Both the position numbers and the translations under genes were made by a program. A stretch of DNA of 64,000 bases from Calothrix sp. NIES-2098 (GTDB lineage Bacteria > Cyanobacteriota > Cyanobacteriia > Cyanobacteriales > Nostocaceae), in contig AP018172.1 of the NCBI GenBank assembly GCA_002368175.1, positions 2,478,001-2,542,000 of the forward strand, read 5' to 3'. This document shows, one piece after another, positions 35,266 to 42,962 of this stretch. Below the pieces are notes generated by a model. That model did no database searches, was not told where the DNA came from, and worked only from the letters and a program-made list of their open reading frames with translations. Position 1 is the stretch's first letter. Each line of letters begins with the position of its first letter.

Positions 35266-35784
35266 ATGGAATTATGGCTAGTTGACATTAACCTTACATT
35301 AGTTGAAGCATGGAAGAAAGCTTTCACAAATTTTGATAATGTTTGCATCAAACATGGCAATATTCTTGAAATAGCCGAGAATACTATTGTTTCACCAACT
35401 AATAGTTATGGCTTCATGGATGGTGGAATTGACCTACTGTATACAGAGTTTTTTGGAATGACTCCGCAAACACGCTTACAAGAAGCAATCAAGAGTAGAG
35501 ATGAAGGTTATTTACCAGTTGGAGCTAGCGTTTTAATTCCTACAGATAATGCACTTATTCCTTACATGATTTGTGTATCCACAATGCTGACACCAGAATC
35601 AGTACCAACCTACAATAGTTTCTATGCAATGATTGCTGTTTTGAATGCTGCATCCCGTTATTCTCAGATAGTTAAAAAAGTGTTTTGTCCAGGCCTTGCT
35701 ACGGGTATTGGTGGTGTATTACCAGAATTAGCTGCACAGGAAATGGCTAATGCTTATCAAAAGTGGAGTTTGAGTAGAAGCTAA
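35266..35784 (+). CDS. Macro-domain protein
   Basis: 172 residues, a single macro domain. Blocks: VCIKHGNILEIAENTIVSPTNSYGFMDGGID, the typical ADP-ribose-binding N-terminal loop with the Asn of PTNS and the Gly-rich MDGGID; VGASVLIPTDN; and VFCPGLATGIGGV for the phosphate-binding loop. It should bind or hydrolyse ADP-ribose or its derivatives in the cytoplasm. It is followed after 78 bp by an antitoxin gene in the same direction, within the repeat-bracketed segment. A role in reversing toxin-made ADP-ribosylation is possible but not shown. Confidence 0.85.
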   Translation: MELWLVDINLTLVEAWKKAFTNFDNVCIKHGNILEIAENTIVSPTNSYGFMDGGIDLLYTEFFGMTPQTRLQEAIKSRDEGYLPVGASVLIPTDNALIPYMICVSTMLTPESVPTYNSFYAMIAVLNAASRYSQIVKKVFCPGLATGIGGVLPELAAQEMANAYQKWSLSRS

Positions 35785-35862
35785 TAAAAGTCGTGTGTCT
35801 TACCTCAACTCAACCTATTGGAATCAACAGTTTGGTGTTCAAATCAAGTAAATTGTGAAACT

Positions 35863-36090
35863 ATGCTATCCATTGAGCAATTAACAGAACAAATAATGTC
35901 TTTACCCAGTGCTGCAAGAGCATTGCTAGCGGAAAAAATCGTAGAAAGCTTAGAGTTTGATACCGATCCTACAACTCAAGCAGCTTGGACTGCTGAAGCA
36001 AAGAGGCGACGAGATGAAATCCGAAGTGGTGTAGTACAACCAATTTCGGGGGAAGAAGCTCTAGTTCAAGTAAGACGGCTTCTTGAGTAA
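35863..36090 (+). CDS. Addiction-module antitoxin (TIGR02574-like)
   Basis: 75 residues from ATG 35863; the TTG-started longer frame is not used. MLSIEQLTEQIMSLPSAARALL and AEKIVESLEFD are the typical start of this putative addiction-module component family, whose genes usually precede a RelE/ParE-type toxin. The C terminus EIRSGVVQPISGEEALVQVR should bind the toxin. The stop codon overlaps the next ATG (TAATG at 36088-36092), the expected antitoxin-toxin junction, but the toxin frame breaks after a few codons (see next entry). The antitoxin therefore appears to be an orphan. Confidence 0.8.
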   Translation: MLSIEQLTEQIMSLPSAARALLAEKIVESLEFDTDPTTQAAWTAEAKRRRDEIRSGVVQPISGEEALVQVRRLLE

Positions 36091-36173
36091 TGAAGTATGT
36101 ATTTCATGTAGATATTAAAGTAGACGAGCTTACCAAATACTCCCAAATACTACGCTCAAATAATATATATTGA
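36090..36173 (+). pseudogene. Stub of a RelE-type toxin
   Basis: The frame starting at ATG 36090 reads MKYVFH, the usual opening of RelE/ParE toxins that partner this antitoxin family, then leaves the family and stops after 27 codons at TGA 36171-36173. The loss of homology coincides with the start of the second 85-bp repeat copy near 36114. The rest of the toxin is not found downstream, so it seems to have been replaced by the repeat. Confidence 0.6.
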
Positions 36174-36196
36174 TATTTTTTATTAAATTGGCGATT
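36114..36196. repeat. Imperfect direct repeat, copy 2
   Basis: 83 bp, aligned with 35088-35172 with a 2-bp gap and about 80 percent identity. It begins within the toxin stub, which suggests it arrived there by insertion or recombination. Confidence 0.7.
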
Positions 36197-36297
36197 TTTG
36201 TTGAAAAGATACTTGCAAAACTAGAGGCGCTGATAAATGTTGAGTAACCTTATACCGTTCGCTGCAATAGCAGGACTTGCGCCGCGTTGACTATTAG

Positions 36298-36723
36298 TTA
36301 TACTTGCTCAAAAACTTGATCTTTTTCCCAAATAACTGATTTTTCCATTGTTCCAAGCTCCGCGAAAGCTTTGGCAGCTTTAAGGGTTGTATTAAGGTCA
36401 ACACAGGATTTAGCAGGATAAACTCCTTCTTGCCCCCCAACTATCACAAATTCATCTATATCTGATTTAGATGGATCAACAAGATAGTGAAAACTTTCAT
36501 TATCAAATGTTAAATAAACTACATATTTTCCTAAACCACCACCCACCGCCATGTGAGTTTCGCTATCTGTTTCTAATGTTACAAGCGTTTTTTGATGCCC
36601 ATCCAACTCTCTAATAGCTGATTCTATTTCTTGCCAACTATGCGCTTGCTTTACACAACCCTTGTTCTGATTTCCAATCCAATTTTCAGTTGAAAATTGT
36701 GTTATGAACATAATTAACCTCAC
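36298..36723 (-). CDS. Imm1-type immunity protein
   Basis: 141 residues from GTG 36723, whose bases overlap the TGA of the upstream deaminase gene (GTGA); ATG 36711 is the alternative start. The sequence fits the Imm1 family: TLVTLETDSETHMAVGGGLGKYVVYL (Gly-rich beta region), DEFVIVGGQEGVYPAKSCVD, then a helix ending LKAAKAFAELG and a late Trp. Imm1 proteins are found next to polymorphic toxins, most often of the deaminase superfamily, and block them by direct binding. The 4-bp overlap with such a toxin gene here supports the call. No signal peptide; cytoplasmic. Confidence 0.8.
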   Translation of the reverse strand: MRLIMFITQFSTENWIGNQNKGCVKQAHSWQEIESAIRELDGHQKTLVTLETDSETHMAVGGGLGKYVVYLTFDNESFHYLVDPSKSDIDEFVIVGGQEGVYPAKSCVDLNTTLKAAKAFAELGTMEKSVIWEKDQVFEQV

Positions 36724-37427
36724 TTGAGTGTAATCGCCTGACGACCGCTAGGGCTAATAACTTCTACTTCTTCTAGATCGAGCTGTCTAGCCATTCCTTT
36801 CACACCCCCGTTCTGACCACATGCTCTACAAAGATCCCGATCAACTGTTAAACGCGCTCGACCTCCTTTGAATCCTGCATCAAAGGCTTGTTGAAAAGCA
36901 TCAGCTTCAGCGTGCGTGCGACTAATTGGATTTACTTTAAGTGTAATCTTTCTGCGATTGGGATTACTGCCAGCACTGATACCAAAAAATACCCTACCAC
37001 CTATCTCTAACTTTGCGATTGTAGCGCGATCGTTCTCACTACCTGCGGGAGGAAGACCAAGCTGTTGCCTATACTCTGCTAATTCCGCAAAAATAAGTTT
37101 CTCAATAAGCTGTTGCAGTTCTATGGCAGGAGCTAAAGTGTTGATATCTAGATTTTCTACTACCTCTTCCTCGCCAATAGGACAACTATAAACTACATAA
37201 GTCCATATCCCTGGATTACCTGCTTCAGCACTTTCACCCTCATAAAAAGTAACCGTTCCATCTTCTTCACACTCATAATAAGCTGAGTAAACATCTTCCC
37301 AACCGCAATCTGAGTTTTCTAGCACCCATCGAATTTTAGCTAATACGCCAACAATATGATGAGCTTCAGTTTCCCTCTGGACTAAACGCTCTCCTTCCCA
37401 CTCAAAGTTGTGTAACTCAAGAGGCAT
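36720..37427 (-). CDS. Deaminase-superfamily toxin
   Basis: 235 residues. The C-terminal domain (about 160-235) carries the zinc-deaminase signature: SRTHAEADAFQQAF with His172 as zinc ligand and Glu174 as proton shuttle, and LCRACGQNGGVKGMARQL with Cys200 and Cys203 as the other ligands, then a beta strand EEVEVISPSG. Such domains in polymorphic toxins deaminate cytidine or adenosine in nucleic acid or nucleotides. Residues 1-155 are acidic and Trp/Tyr-rich with no trafficking domain recognised. There is no RHS, filamentous or PT-VENN repeat, so this is a short, stand-alone form. The immunity gene follows with a 4-bp overlap. Confidence 0.75.
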   Translation of the reverse strand: MPLELHNFEWEGERLVQRETEAHHIVGVLAKIRWVLENSDCGWEDVYSAYYECEEDGTVTFYEGESAEAGNPGIWTYVVYSCPIGEEEVVENLDINTLAPAIELQQLIEKLIFAELAEYRQQLGLPPAGSENDRATIAKLEIGGRVFFGISAGSNPNRRKITLKVNPISRTHAEADAFQQAFDAGFKGGRARLTVDRDLCRACGQNGGVKGMARQLDLEEVEVISPSGRQAITLK

Positions 37428-37685
37428 TGCAACATAGCCTTGAAACAGAATTATGTTCTTTAAACTCGAATTTAAATAATAGCCTAATCCCTAATGTCCA
37501 CCAAGTAATTTGTTGAATGAACTGAACGCGATCGCTTGTTAGAGTCTCAAGATTATTCTCTGATGAATTCGTAATACCCGCCCCTTGAGCATCGGCAGAT
37601 TACTCTACTTTGAAGCGCGATCGCAGTTCAAAAATTGTTACATTTTGTATAGATAGACGAATAAATATTTTTTAAAGCTCCCACC
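37428..37685. other. Divergent intergenic region
   Basis: 258 bp between the toxin gene and the Rieske oxygenase gene. HIP1-related GCGATCGC-like sites lie near 37528 and 37617. An AT-rich leader before ATG 37686 (TTTTGTATAGATAGACG at 37640-37656) may include a -10 element. No RNA gene seen. Confidence 0.4.
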
Positions 37686-39125
37686 ATGTCTAACACTGTT
37701 TTACAGTCAGAGGAAAATTCTCTGAACGTAACATCCGAAATTCAAGCATCACAAGAGCTTCCTGCTGGGGGACGCGATCCAGAGCGCTTTGACTGGCAGG
37801 AGGTTTGGTATCCTGTACATTACATCGAAGATTTAGATAAATCCCAACTAACTCGCTTCACCTTGCTAGAGCGCGATATTGTACTGTGGTGGGATAAAAA
37901 CGAACAGACATGGCGAGCCTTTACAGACCAATGTCCGCACCGTTTAGCACCACTTTCCGAAGGCCGAATTAATGAGGACGGATGGCTAGAATGTCCTTAT
38001 CATGGCTGGGCTTTTTCTGGAACGGGTAAGTGCGAACTAATACCGCAACAAACAGAAGCCGGAAAGGCAGAAGTTTCTCAACGTGCTTGCGTTACTTCCC
38101 TACCTACTACAGTTCGTCAAGGGCTGTTGTTTGTCTATCCTGGGCGTCCAGAGAATGCACCGCACACCAAAGTTCCAATTGTTGATATTTTGGAAGAAGA
38201 ATCTGAAGGCTGGGTTTGCCTGAATACCTTTCGAGACATACCTTATGATGCGCTGACGTTGATGGAAAACGTCCTCGACTCCAGCCACATCCCTTACACG
38301 CACCACCGCACCGTCGGCAACCGAGCTAATGTCTCTGCTGTAGAATTGGAGATTGTCGAATCAGGCAAATGGGGATTTAAAGGGGTTTGGGAAGAAGGGC
38401 CGCGCAAAGGAACTCTAGGACGTCAGGATACTACCTTTATTGCTCCTGGGTTGATGTGGCATGACCTGACTTCTAAGCAATTTGGCCGAACACTCACAGT
38501 AGTTTATGCAACTCCGATACGTAAAGGAGAATGTCGCTTATTTGCTCGCTTTCCCTTTAGGTTCTCCTCAAAATTACCGGGGCTATTTCTCAAGCTGACT
38601 CCACGCTGGTACTCGCACCTGAATCAAAATCATGTACTAGAAGACGATCAGATTTTCCTACATCACCAAGAAAGGTATCTGGAAAAACGCGGTGGCAGTG
38701 CTAATTTTAACAAGGCATTCTATTTGCCTACTAAAGCCGATCTTTTCGTTTCTCAGTTGCGTTCTTGGGTTAATCAATATAGTGCTGAGTCCTTCCCTGG
38801 TGAAACTCTCTCACCACCGCTACCCAAGGAATTATTGCTCGATAGATATCATTCTCACACGAAAAAATGTGCTAGCTGCCGCCCTGCCCTCCGTAACTTG
38901 CAACGGTTGCGGATGGGATTAGCGGTGGTGACAGCGCTTGTTTGGGGATTGCTTCCTTTACTAGTGTTGATTCAGGGTCAGGTGTCTCCCTTAACTGTGG
39001 CTATTTCCAGCCTAGGTATTTTACTAGGTGGCGGAATTTGGTTAGGCTTGGGTAAATTGGAGAGACGATTTTATCAAGGACAGGAAACGCCACCGCGAAA
39101 TTTACCGGAGAAAGGTAGAAGGTAG
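37686..39125 (+). CDS. Rieske oxygenase, pheophorbide a oxygenase-like
   Basis: 479 residues. The Rieske [2Fe-2S] site is complete: CPH (Cys83, His85) and CPYH (Cys103, His106). The mononuclear iron site follows in the catalytic half (ENVLDSSHIPYTHHRTVG, about 198-215). Residues 395-398 form CASC, the CxxC that in plant PAO, Tic55 and related enzymes is a thioredoxin target. Two hydrophobic segments (about 411-433 and 438-458) anchor the C terminus in the membrane. In plants the family opens the chlorin ring in chlorophyll breakdown; the cyanobacterial substrate is not established. Confidence 0.88.
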   Translation: MSNTVLQSEENSLNVTSEIQASQELPAGGRDPERFDWQEVWYPVHYIEDLDKSQLTRFTLLERDIVLWWDKNEQTWRAFTDQCPHRLAPLSEGRINEDGWLECPYHGWAFSGTGKCELIPQQTEAGKAEVSQRACVTSLPTTVRQGLLFVYPGRPENAPHTKVPIVDILEEESEGWVCLNTFRDIPYDALTLMENVLDSSHIPYTHHRTVGNRANVSAVELEIVESGKWGFKGVWEEGPRKGTLGRQDTTFIAPGLMWHDLTSKQFGRTLTVVYATPIRKGECRLFARFPFRFSSKLPGLFLKLTPRWYSHLNQNHVLEDDQIFLHHQERYLEKRGGSANFNKAFYLPTKADLFVSQLRSWVNQYSAESFPGETLSPPLPKELLLDRYHSHTKKCASCRPALRNLQRLRMGLAVVTALVWGLLPLLVLIQGQVSPLTVAISSLGILLGGGIWLGLGKLERRFYQGQETPPRNLPEKGRR

Positions 39126-39240
39126 TAGGTAATAAATAGATACTAAAAAAATGGGCGTTGCTGAATAGAGGGACGATTGAGGCTGACGCACAGATGCGAT
39201 GATTATTTTTGATATGATATCCGGCAAATTACTTATGATA

Positions 39241-39399
39241 CGTCATTGCGAGTGAAACGCAGTGGAACGACGCAATCGCAGGGTTTTTGAGATTGCTACT
39301 CTGCGAGAAGCCCTCCGGGTTCAGCAGTTGCTTCAAGTCGGGGAACCCGCCCAACGCACTGCTTCACCGCTCCGCGTCTACCCTCCGGTCGCAATGACG
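39241..39399. mobile_element. MITE-like element with terminal inverted repeats
   Basis: Perfect 11-bp terminal inverted repeats CGTCATTGCGA (39241-39251) and TCGCAATGACG (39389-39399) enclose about 137 bp of GC-rich sequence (AACCCGCCCAACGCACTG, CCGCTCCGCGTCTACCC). This is a common interspersed element of cyanobacterial intergenic DNA. It encodes nothing and lies against the 3' end of the broken binding-protein gene. Confidence 0.65.
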
Positions 39400-39539
39400 G
39401 CCGTTTGAACGGACATGATATGATGCAAATTCCAAAATTATCCCGCAATTATGCAACGCCAAAAAACATTTACAGTCATTGCGAACCAAGCGTAGACGCA
39501 AGTTCCCGCAGGTTAGGGTATCAATCCCAAAACTGGCCT

Positions 39540-39822
39540 TTTTCCAGTGCTTGTCATCAACTTTTGTAGGAATTACACCTGCTTTGAAAAAGCTATCAGC
39601 AACTTTTTGCTTAGATGAGATCGCCTCTTCAGACACAGGAAATAATTTTTGGGGGTGCTGTTGTTGTCCTTCTTGGACATCCTTGTAAACAATCTCTTCA
39701 TCAAGATTGATGGCAGTTGCATAAATTTTCGACCATTTTTGGAGATTAGATTCGCGCCAGTTTTGCGACTTTTGTAACCGACAAAGAAAATCTGCGATCG
39801 CATTCAAAGAAGCAATAAACAC
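39540..39822 (-). pseudogene. Remnant of a sulfonate/taurine-type ABC binding protein
   Basis: About 94 residues remain of a protein usually 320-350 long. The block LFPVSEEAISSKQKVADSFF followed by KAGVIPTKVD is the usual C-terminal signature of aliphatic sulfonate binding proteins (compare EQQQVVDLFYSQKLIPKTFQ at 59.6-60.6 kb). The preceding SQNWRESNLQKWSKIYATAI matches the helix before it. Signal peptide and both ligand-binding lobes are missing, and the frame then runs on into repeat DNA to 39364. It should be non-functional and shows a fourth binding-protein gene was once here. Confidence 0.65.
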
Positions 39823-39891
39823 AAATTACCACTCAAAATATCTTTTACAGATGAGAGCAGGGGAGTGTGGGGAATCACTACTGACCAATGA

Positions 39892-40653
39892 CTACTCCAA
39901 CAAATCCGGTTCTTCGCGCACAATCCTGTTGTAGAGTGGTTGAAAGCTAAACCAGCCTCCAGAATGGGTTCCTACTTGGCTATGAGTTAAAGTAGCGATT
40001 TCATGGTCAATGGAAATCGGTTTACCTGCTGCTTCAGCTAAAAGTTGCGCTTGAGCCGATCGCTCAAACGTAATATACCACCAAGCAGCTTCGTCTACTG
40101 TTCTTCCTACTGTCAAAAAGCCGTGATTGCGAAGGATGACAGCTTTTTTATCGCCTAATGCTTCAGCAATTCTTTTACCTTCAGAAGTATCTAGAACTAC
40201 ACCTTTATAGTCATCAAATAGGGTGTGGTCTTGATAAAAAGCACAAGCATCTTGAGTTAGAGGATCGAGTAAGCGACCCAGGCTTGACCAAGATTTACCG
40301 TGTAGCGAATGAGCGTGTGCTGCGGCAATTACATCAGGTCGGGCTTCATGTACCTGGGAATGAATAGCAAAGGCGGCGCGATTGACCGGAGCATCGCCTT
40401 TGACAACTTCACCTTCTCTATCTACCAAAATCAAGTCGGAAACACGGATATGTCCGAAGTATGTTCCTAACGGATTTACCCAAAAATGATCGGTAAATTC
40501 TGGGTCGCGGGCAGTAATATGACCTGCTATTCCTTCACTAAAACCAAAACGGGCAAATAAACGAAAGGCAGCCGCAAGGCGTTGTTTGCGGTAAAGGCGT
40601 TCTTCTTCAACTCGTTGAAAAACTGGTGGTTGGGGTCTATCGAATCTCGGCAC
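39892..40653 (-). CDS. Class II aldolase/adducin family protein
   Basis: 253 residues. Zinc-binding histidines are present in AAAHAHSLHG (about 112-121) and in VILRNHGFLTVG (about 172-183); GIAGHITARDPEFTDHFWVNPLG is the N-terminal phosphate-binding block. Members are metal-dependent aldolases, epimerases or decarboxylases; the substrate here is not clear. It is the leftmost gene of the leftward sulfur island and follows the binding-protein gene ending at 40772 by 118 bp, which includes a 7-bp-arm hairpin. A role in breaking a C-C bond after desulfonation is possible but speculative. Confidence 0.85.
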   Translation of the reverse strand: MPRFDRPQPPVFQRVEEERLYRKQRLAAAFRLFARFGFSEGIAGHITARDPEFTDHFWVNPLGTYFGHIRVSDLILVDREGEVVKGDAPVNRAAFAIHSQVHEARPDVIAAAHAHSLHGKSWSSLGRLLDPLTQDACAFYQDHTLFDDYKGVVLDTSEGKRIAEALGDKKAVILRNHGFLTVGRTVDEAAWWYITFERSAQAQLLAEAAGKPISIDHEIATLTHSQVGTHSGGWFSFQPLYNRIVREEPDLLE

Positions 40654-40691
40654 GATCTTTCCTCTATTCCTTATATGGTGCGTTGGAATAT

Positions 40692-40726
40692 CCCGAACGA
40701 AAAGACTTGGTAGTTCCTTGTTCGGG
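40692..40726 (-). promoter_or_regulatory. Hairpin between binding protein and aldolase genes
   Basis: Arms CCCGAAC (40692-40698) and GTTCGGG (40720-40726) with a 21-nt loop. No T-run follows on the minus strand, so it is not a classical terminator; it may be an mRNA-stabilising or processing element between two genes of one operon. Confidence 0.35.
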
Positions 40727-40771
40727 GTTATATTGGTTGGTGTCGCAAAATGCTCCCTGTTACCTCATCTC

Positions 40772-41848
40772 CTACCTCGCCGCAGTAGTTCCCAAAGGAC
40801 ACACCGAAGCTGCAATATCTACTCGTTGAGGCAGAATTTTCTGTTCTAGTAACCAGTCAGTGGTTTTCTGAAGATTGGCTATATCTTCTGTACTGGGAAA
40901 GACGTAAGACTCCGGGCCGCGATTCTTCGTTGCTTGCTTGGCTACAGCCTGAGAAACTTTTAGTTCTTTAACCATAAAATCGGCCGCAGCATCGCTATGC
41001 TGATTCAGCCATTCACCATCTTGACTCAAAGCCGTCAGAGCAGATTTGATGGCTACAGGATTCTCTTTCGCAGCATCACCACGCACAACCAGAATGCCAT
41101 AGGTAGGAGCAGGGTGTGTAGTCGTGATTCGTCGTGCCTTATGCTCTAGTTCCGCAATGGAAATATAAGGTTCCCAAACTGCCCAAGCATCTACAGAACC
41201 TTGGTAAAGAGCAGGTGCCGCATCATTTGGCGACAAGTACACTCGCTGGACTTTTTCTTTGGGGATATTTTCTTTCTCTAATACTTTTAACAACAAGTAT
41301 TCACCTGCACCTCCTTGATTCACAGCTACTTTTTTACCTATTAAATCAGCAGGTTTACGAATAGAAGAATTACCGCGAACTAAGATGGCATTACCTAAAG
41401 AATCGGCTTTAGGACGCTGTACAGAACCAATACATAGCGGCTGTCCCGCAGCAATTCCGGAAATGGTAGGAATATCGCCACATCCACCAATGTCTGCTCG
41501 ATTACCATTGAGAGCAGCTAGAAGTGTGGCACAACGGTCAAATGGCCCAGTCCATTCAACTTTGATATTTTGAGCTGATAGCTGACGTTCTAAATCACCA
41601 CGCTGGCGTGAAATGGGAATAATCCCACCTTTTTGGTATCCCAAGCGAACTACATTACTTTTTTCTGTAGTTTGATTGCTACTGACAACTTTTGAGGCGG
41701 AATCTGAGTTACCTGCAACCTTAACTGATGGTTGTTGGCTACAACTAGAAACTATCAAACTCAGACATGAAACTGTAACCAAAAAGATTTTATTGGCAGA
41801 ATACATTTGCCGATCGCGAAAGCTATGCCGTTTTAAATAATTCACCAC
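40772..41848 (-). CDS. Sulfonate/taurine-type ABC substrate-binding lipoprotein
   Basis: 358 residues from ATG 41848; an internal ATG at 41806 gives a more compact signal peptide. Lipobox LIVSSC followed by SQQPS. The binding-protein fold of the SsuA/TauA group is clear: VVRLGYQKGGIIPISRQRG (first strand), FDRCATLLAALNGNRADIGGCGDIPTISGIAAGQPL, LIGKKVAVNQGGAGEYLLLK, DAWAVWEPYISIAE. The usual Gln/Gly-rich ligand loop is present. It is preceded by an 11-bp-arm palindrome with a TTTACNGTAGT site. No SsuB ATPase or SsuC permease is next to it. Confidence 0.85.
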   Translation of the reverse strand: MVNYLKRHSFRDRQMYSANKIFLVTVSCLSLIVSSCSQQPSVKVAGNSDSASKVVSSNQTTEKSNVVRLGYQKGGIIPISRQRGDLERQLSAQNIKVEWTGPFDRCATLLAALNGNRADIGGCGDIPTISGIAAGQPLCIGSVQRPKADSLGNAILVRGNSSIRKPADLIGKKVAVNQGGAGEYLLLKVLEKENIPKEKVQRVYLSPNDAAPALYQGSVDAWAVWEPYISIAELEHKARRITTTHPAPTYGILVVRGDAAKENPVAIKSALTALSQDGEWLNQHSDAAADFMVKELKVSQAVAKQATKNRGPESYVFPSTEDIANLQKTTDWLLEQKILPQRVDIAASVCPLGTTAAR

Positions 41849-41915
41849 AATTTATTCCTTCATCTCAATGGTTCAAATTTGAAGCAGCAGCCATATCGAT
41901 GTCATACGAAAACTT

Positions 41916-41949
41916 AAACTACTGTAAATTGACTGATATACAGTAGTTT
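41916..41949 (-). promoter_or_regulatory. Operator-like palindrome with shared sulfur-island motif
   Basis: Perfect 11-bp arms AAACTACTGTA (41916-41926) and TACAGTAGTTT (41939-41949), 12-bp spacer. On the minus strand 41928-41918 reads TTTACAGTAGT, the motif seen at three other places in the island. It lies 67-101 bp upstream of ATG 41848, a good place for a regulator. Confidence 0.6.
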
Positions 41950-42090
41950 ATTGAAATTAGGATACCATCTTTTAATTAGCTACCAAAATCAAGTCAATAT
42001 TTCTTTATTTCGGAACCAACGAATTAAACCTCAAGAGTTATAGTATGTATGTTATGGCTCGAAGGCTGGTGTAATTGACTAATTTTATAG

Positions 42091-42948
42091 TTAAAACACA
42101 GCTAAGACAGCGCCTTGATATTTTTGATTGATAAAATCTTTGACTCTGCTATCAACTAAGAGTTTATTCAGCTTTTGAATTTTTGGGTCGTTTTCTTGAT
42201 TCTGCAAAGTGACTAATCCCACCGCATAACGTTTTTGGGCTAATGTCTCTTGGACTAAAGGTTGTAGTTTTAACCCTGCTTGTAGACGTAAACCAGCAGA
42301 GAAGACAGCTAAATCGACATCAGGTAAAGAACGCACAATTGCAGGCCCTTCTAACTCCTGAAATTGCAGATTTTTAGGATTAGCAACGATATCTTGGACA
42401 GTTGCAAGTTCTCCTGCATTAGTCTTGAGCTTGATTATACCTTGGTCTGCCAGTAATCTTAAAGAGCGATCGCCGTTGCTTCTATCTTTATAAATAGCGA
42501 TTTTCGCTTTAGCTGGGATGTCATTTAAAGATTTAATTTTCTGAGAATAAATCCCCAGTGGGGTTAAAAAACCAGGATTCAGCATCACCAGATTTAAATT
42601 GAGTTGCTTGGCAGCATTCTTCATAAAAGGAATATGCTGAAAATAGTTAGCATCTATTTCTCCATCTTTCAATGCTGCATTTGGTTGTATCCAATCATTA
42701 AACTTGACTATCTGGATATCTAAACCTTCATTAGAGGCTAAATTATCTTTTACATATTTCAAAATATCCTCAGAAATTACTGCCCACACTCCTACTTTAA
42801 CTACCTCTTTTTGTTGATTTACTGTAACTGGAGAGGCTGTTGTATTTGCAGTATTGTTAGATGATGTGCCTCGATCGTTATTACAGGCTGAAACAATCAT
42901 AGATGCTGCAAAAGAACTAACAGCCATGATTAAAAACCGACGTTTCAT
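42091..42948 (-). CDS. metQ: MetQ/NlpA-type substrate-binding lipoprotein
   Basis: 285 residues. Lipobox FAASMIVSAC with the Cys near residue 22; then the NlpA-family blocks VVKVGVWAVISEDILKYVKDNLAS, IQIVKFNDWIQPNAALKDGEIDANYFQHIPFM, NPKNLQFQELEGPAIVRSLPDVDLAV, and IQKLNKLLVDSRVKDFINQKYQGAVL. It should bind D- or L-methionine or related organosulfur compounds at the outer face of the membrane for MetNI. It is 14 bp downstream of a frameshifted paralogue, which suggests tandem duplication. It is a late gene of the leftward metQ-metN-metI run. Confidence 0.9.
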   Translation of the reverse strand: MKRRFLIMAVSSFAASMIVSACNNDRGTSSNNTANTTASPVTVNQQKEVVKVGVWAVISEDILKYVKDNLASNEGLDIQIVKFNDWIQPNAALKDGEIDANYFQHIPFMKNAAKQLNLNLVMLNPGFLTPLGIYSQKIKSLNDIPAKAKIAIYKDRSNGDRSLRLLADQGIIKLKTNAGELATVQDIVANPKNLQFQELEGPAIVRSLPDVDLAVFSAGLRLQAGLKLQPLVQETLAQKRYAVGLVTLQNQENDPKIQKLNKLLVDSRVKDFINQKYQGAVLAVF

Positions 42949-42962
42949 CTTAGATGATTCCT

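Noticed and set aside
41916..41949. Palindrome upstream of the binding-protein gene read as a terminator
   Set aside because: No T-run follows on either strand, it lies upstream of a gene, and it carries the shared motif; an operator is more likely.
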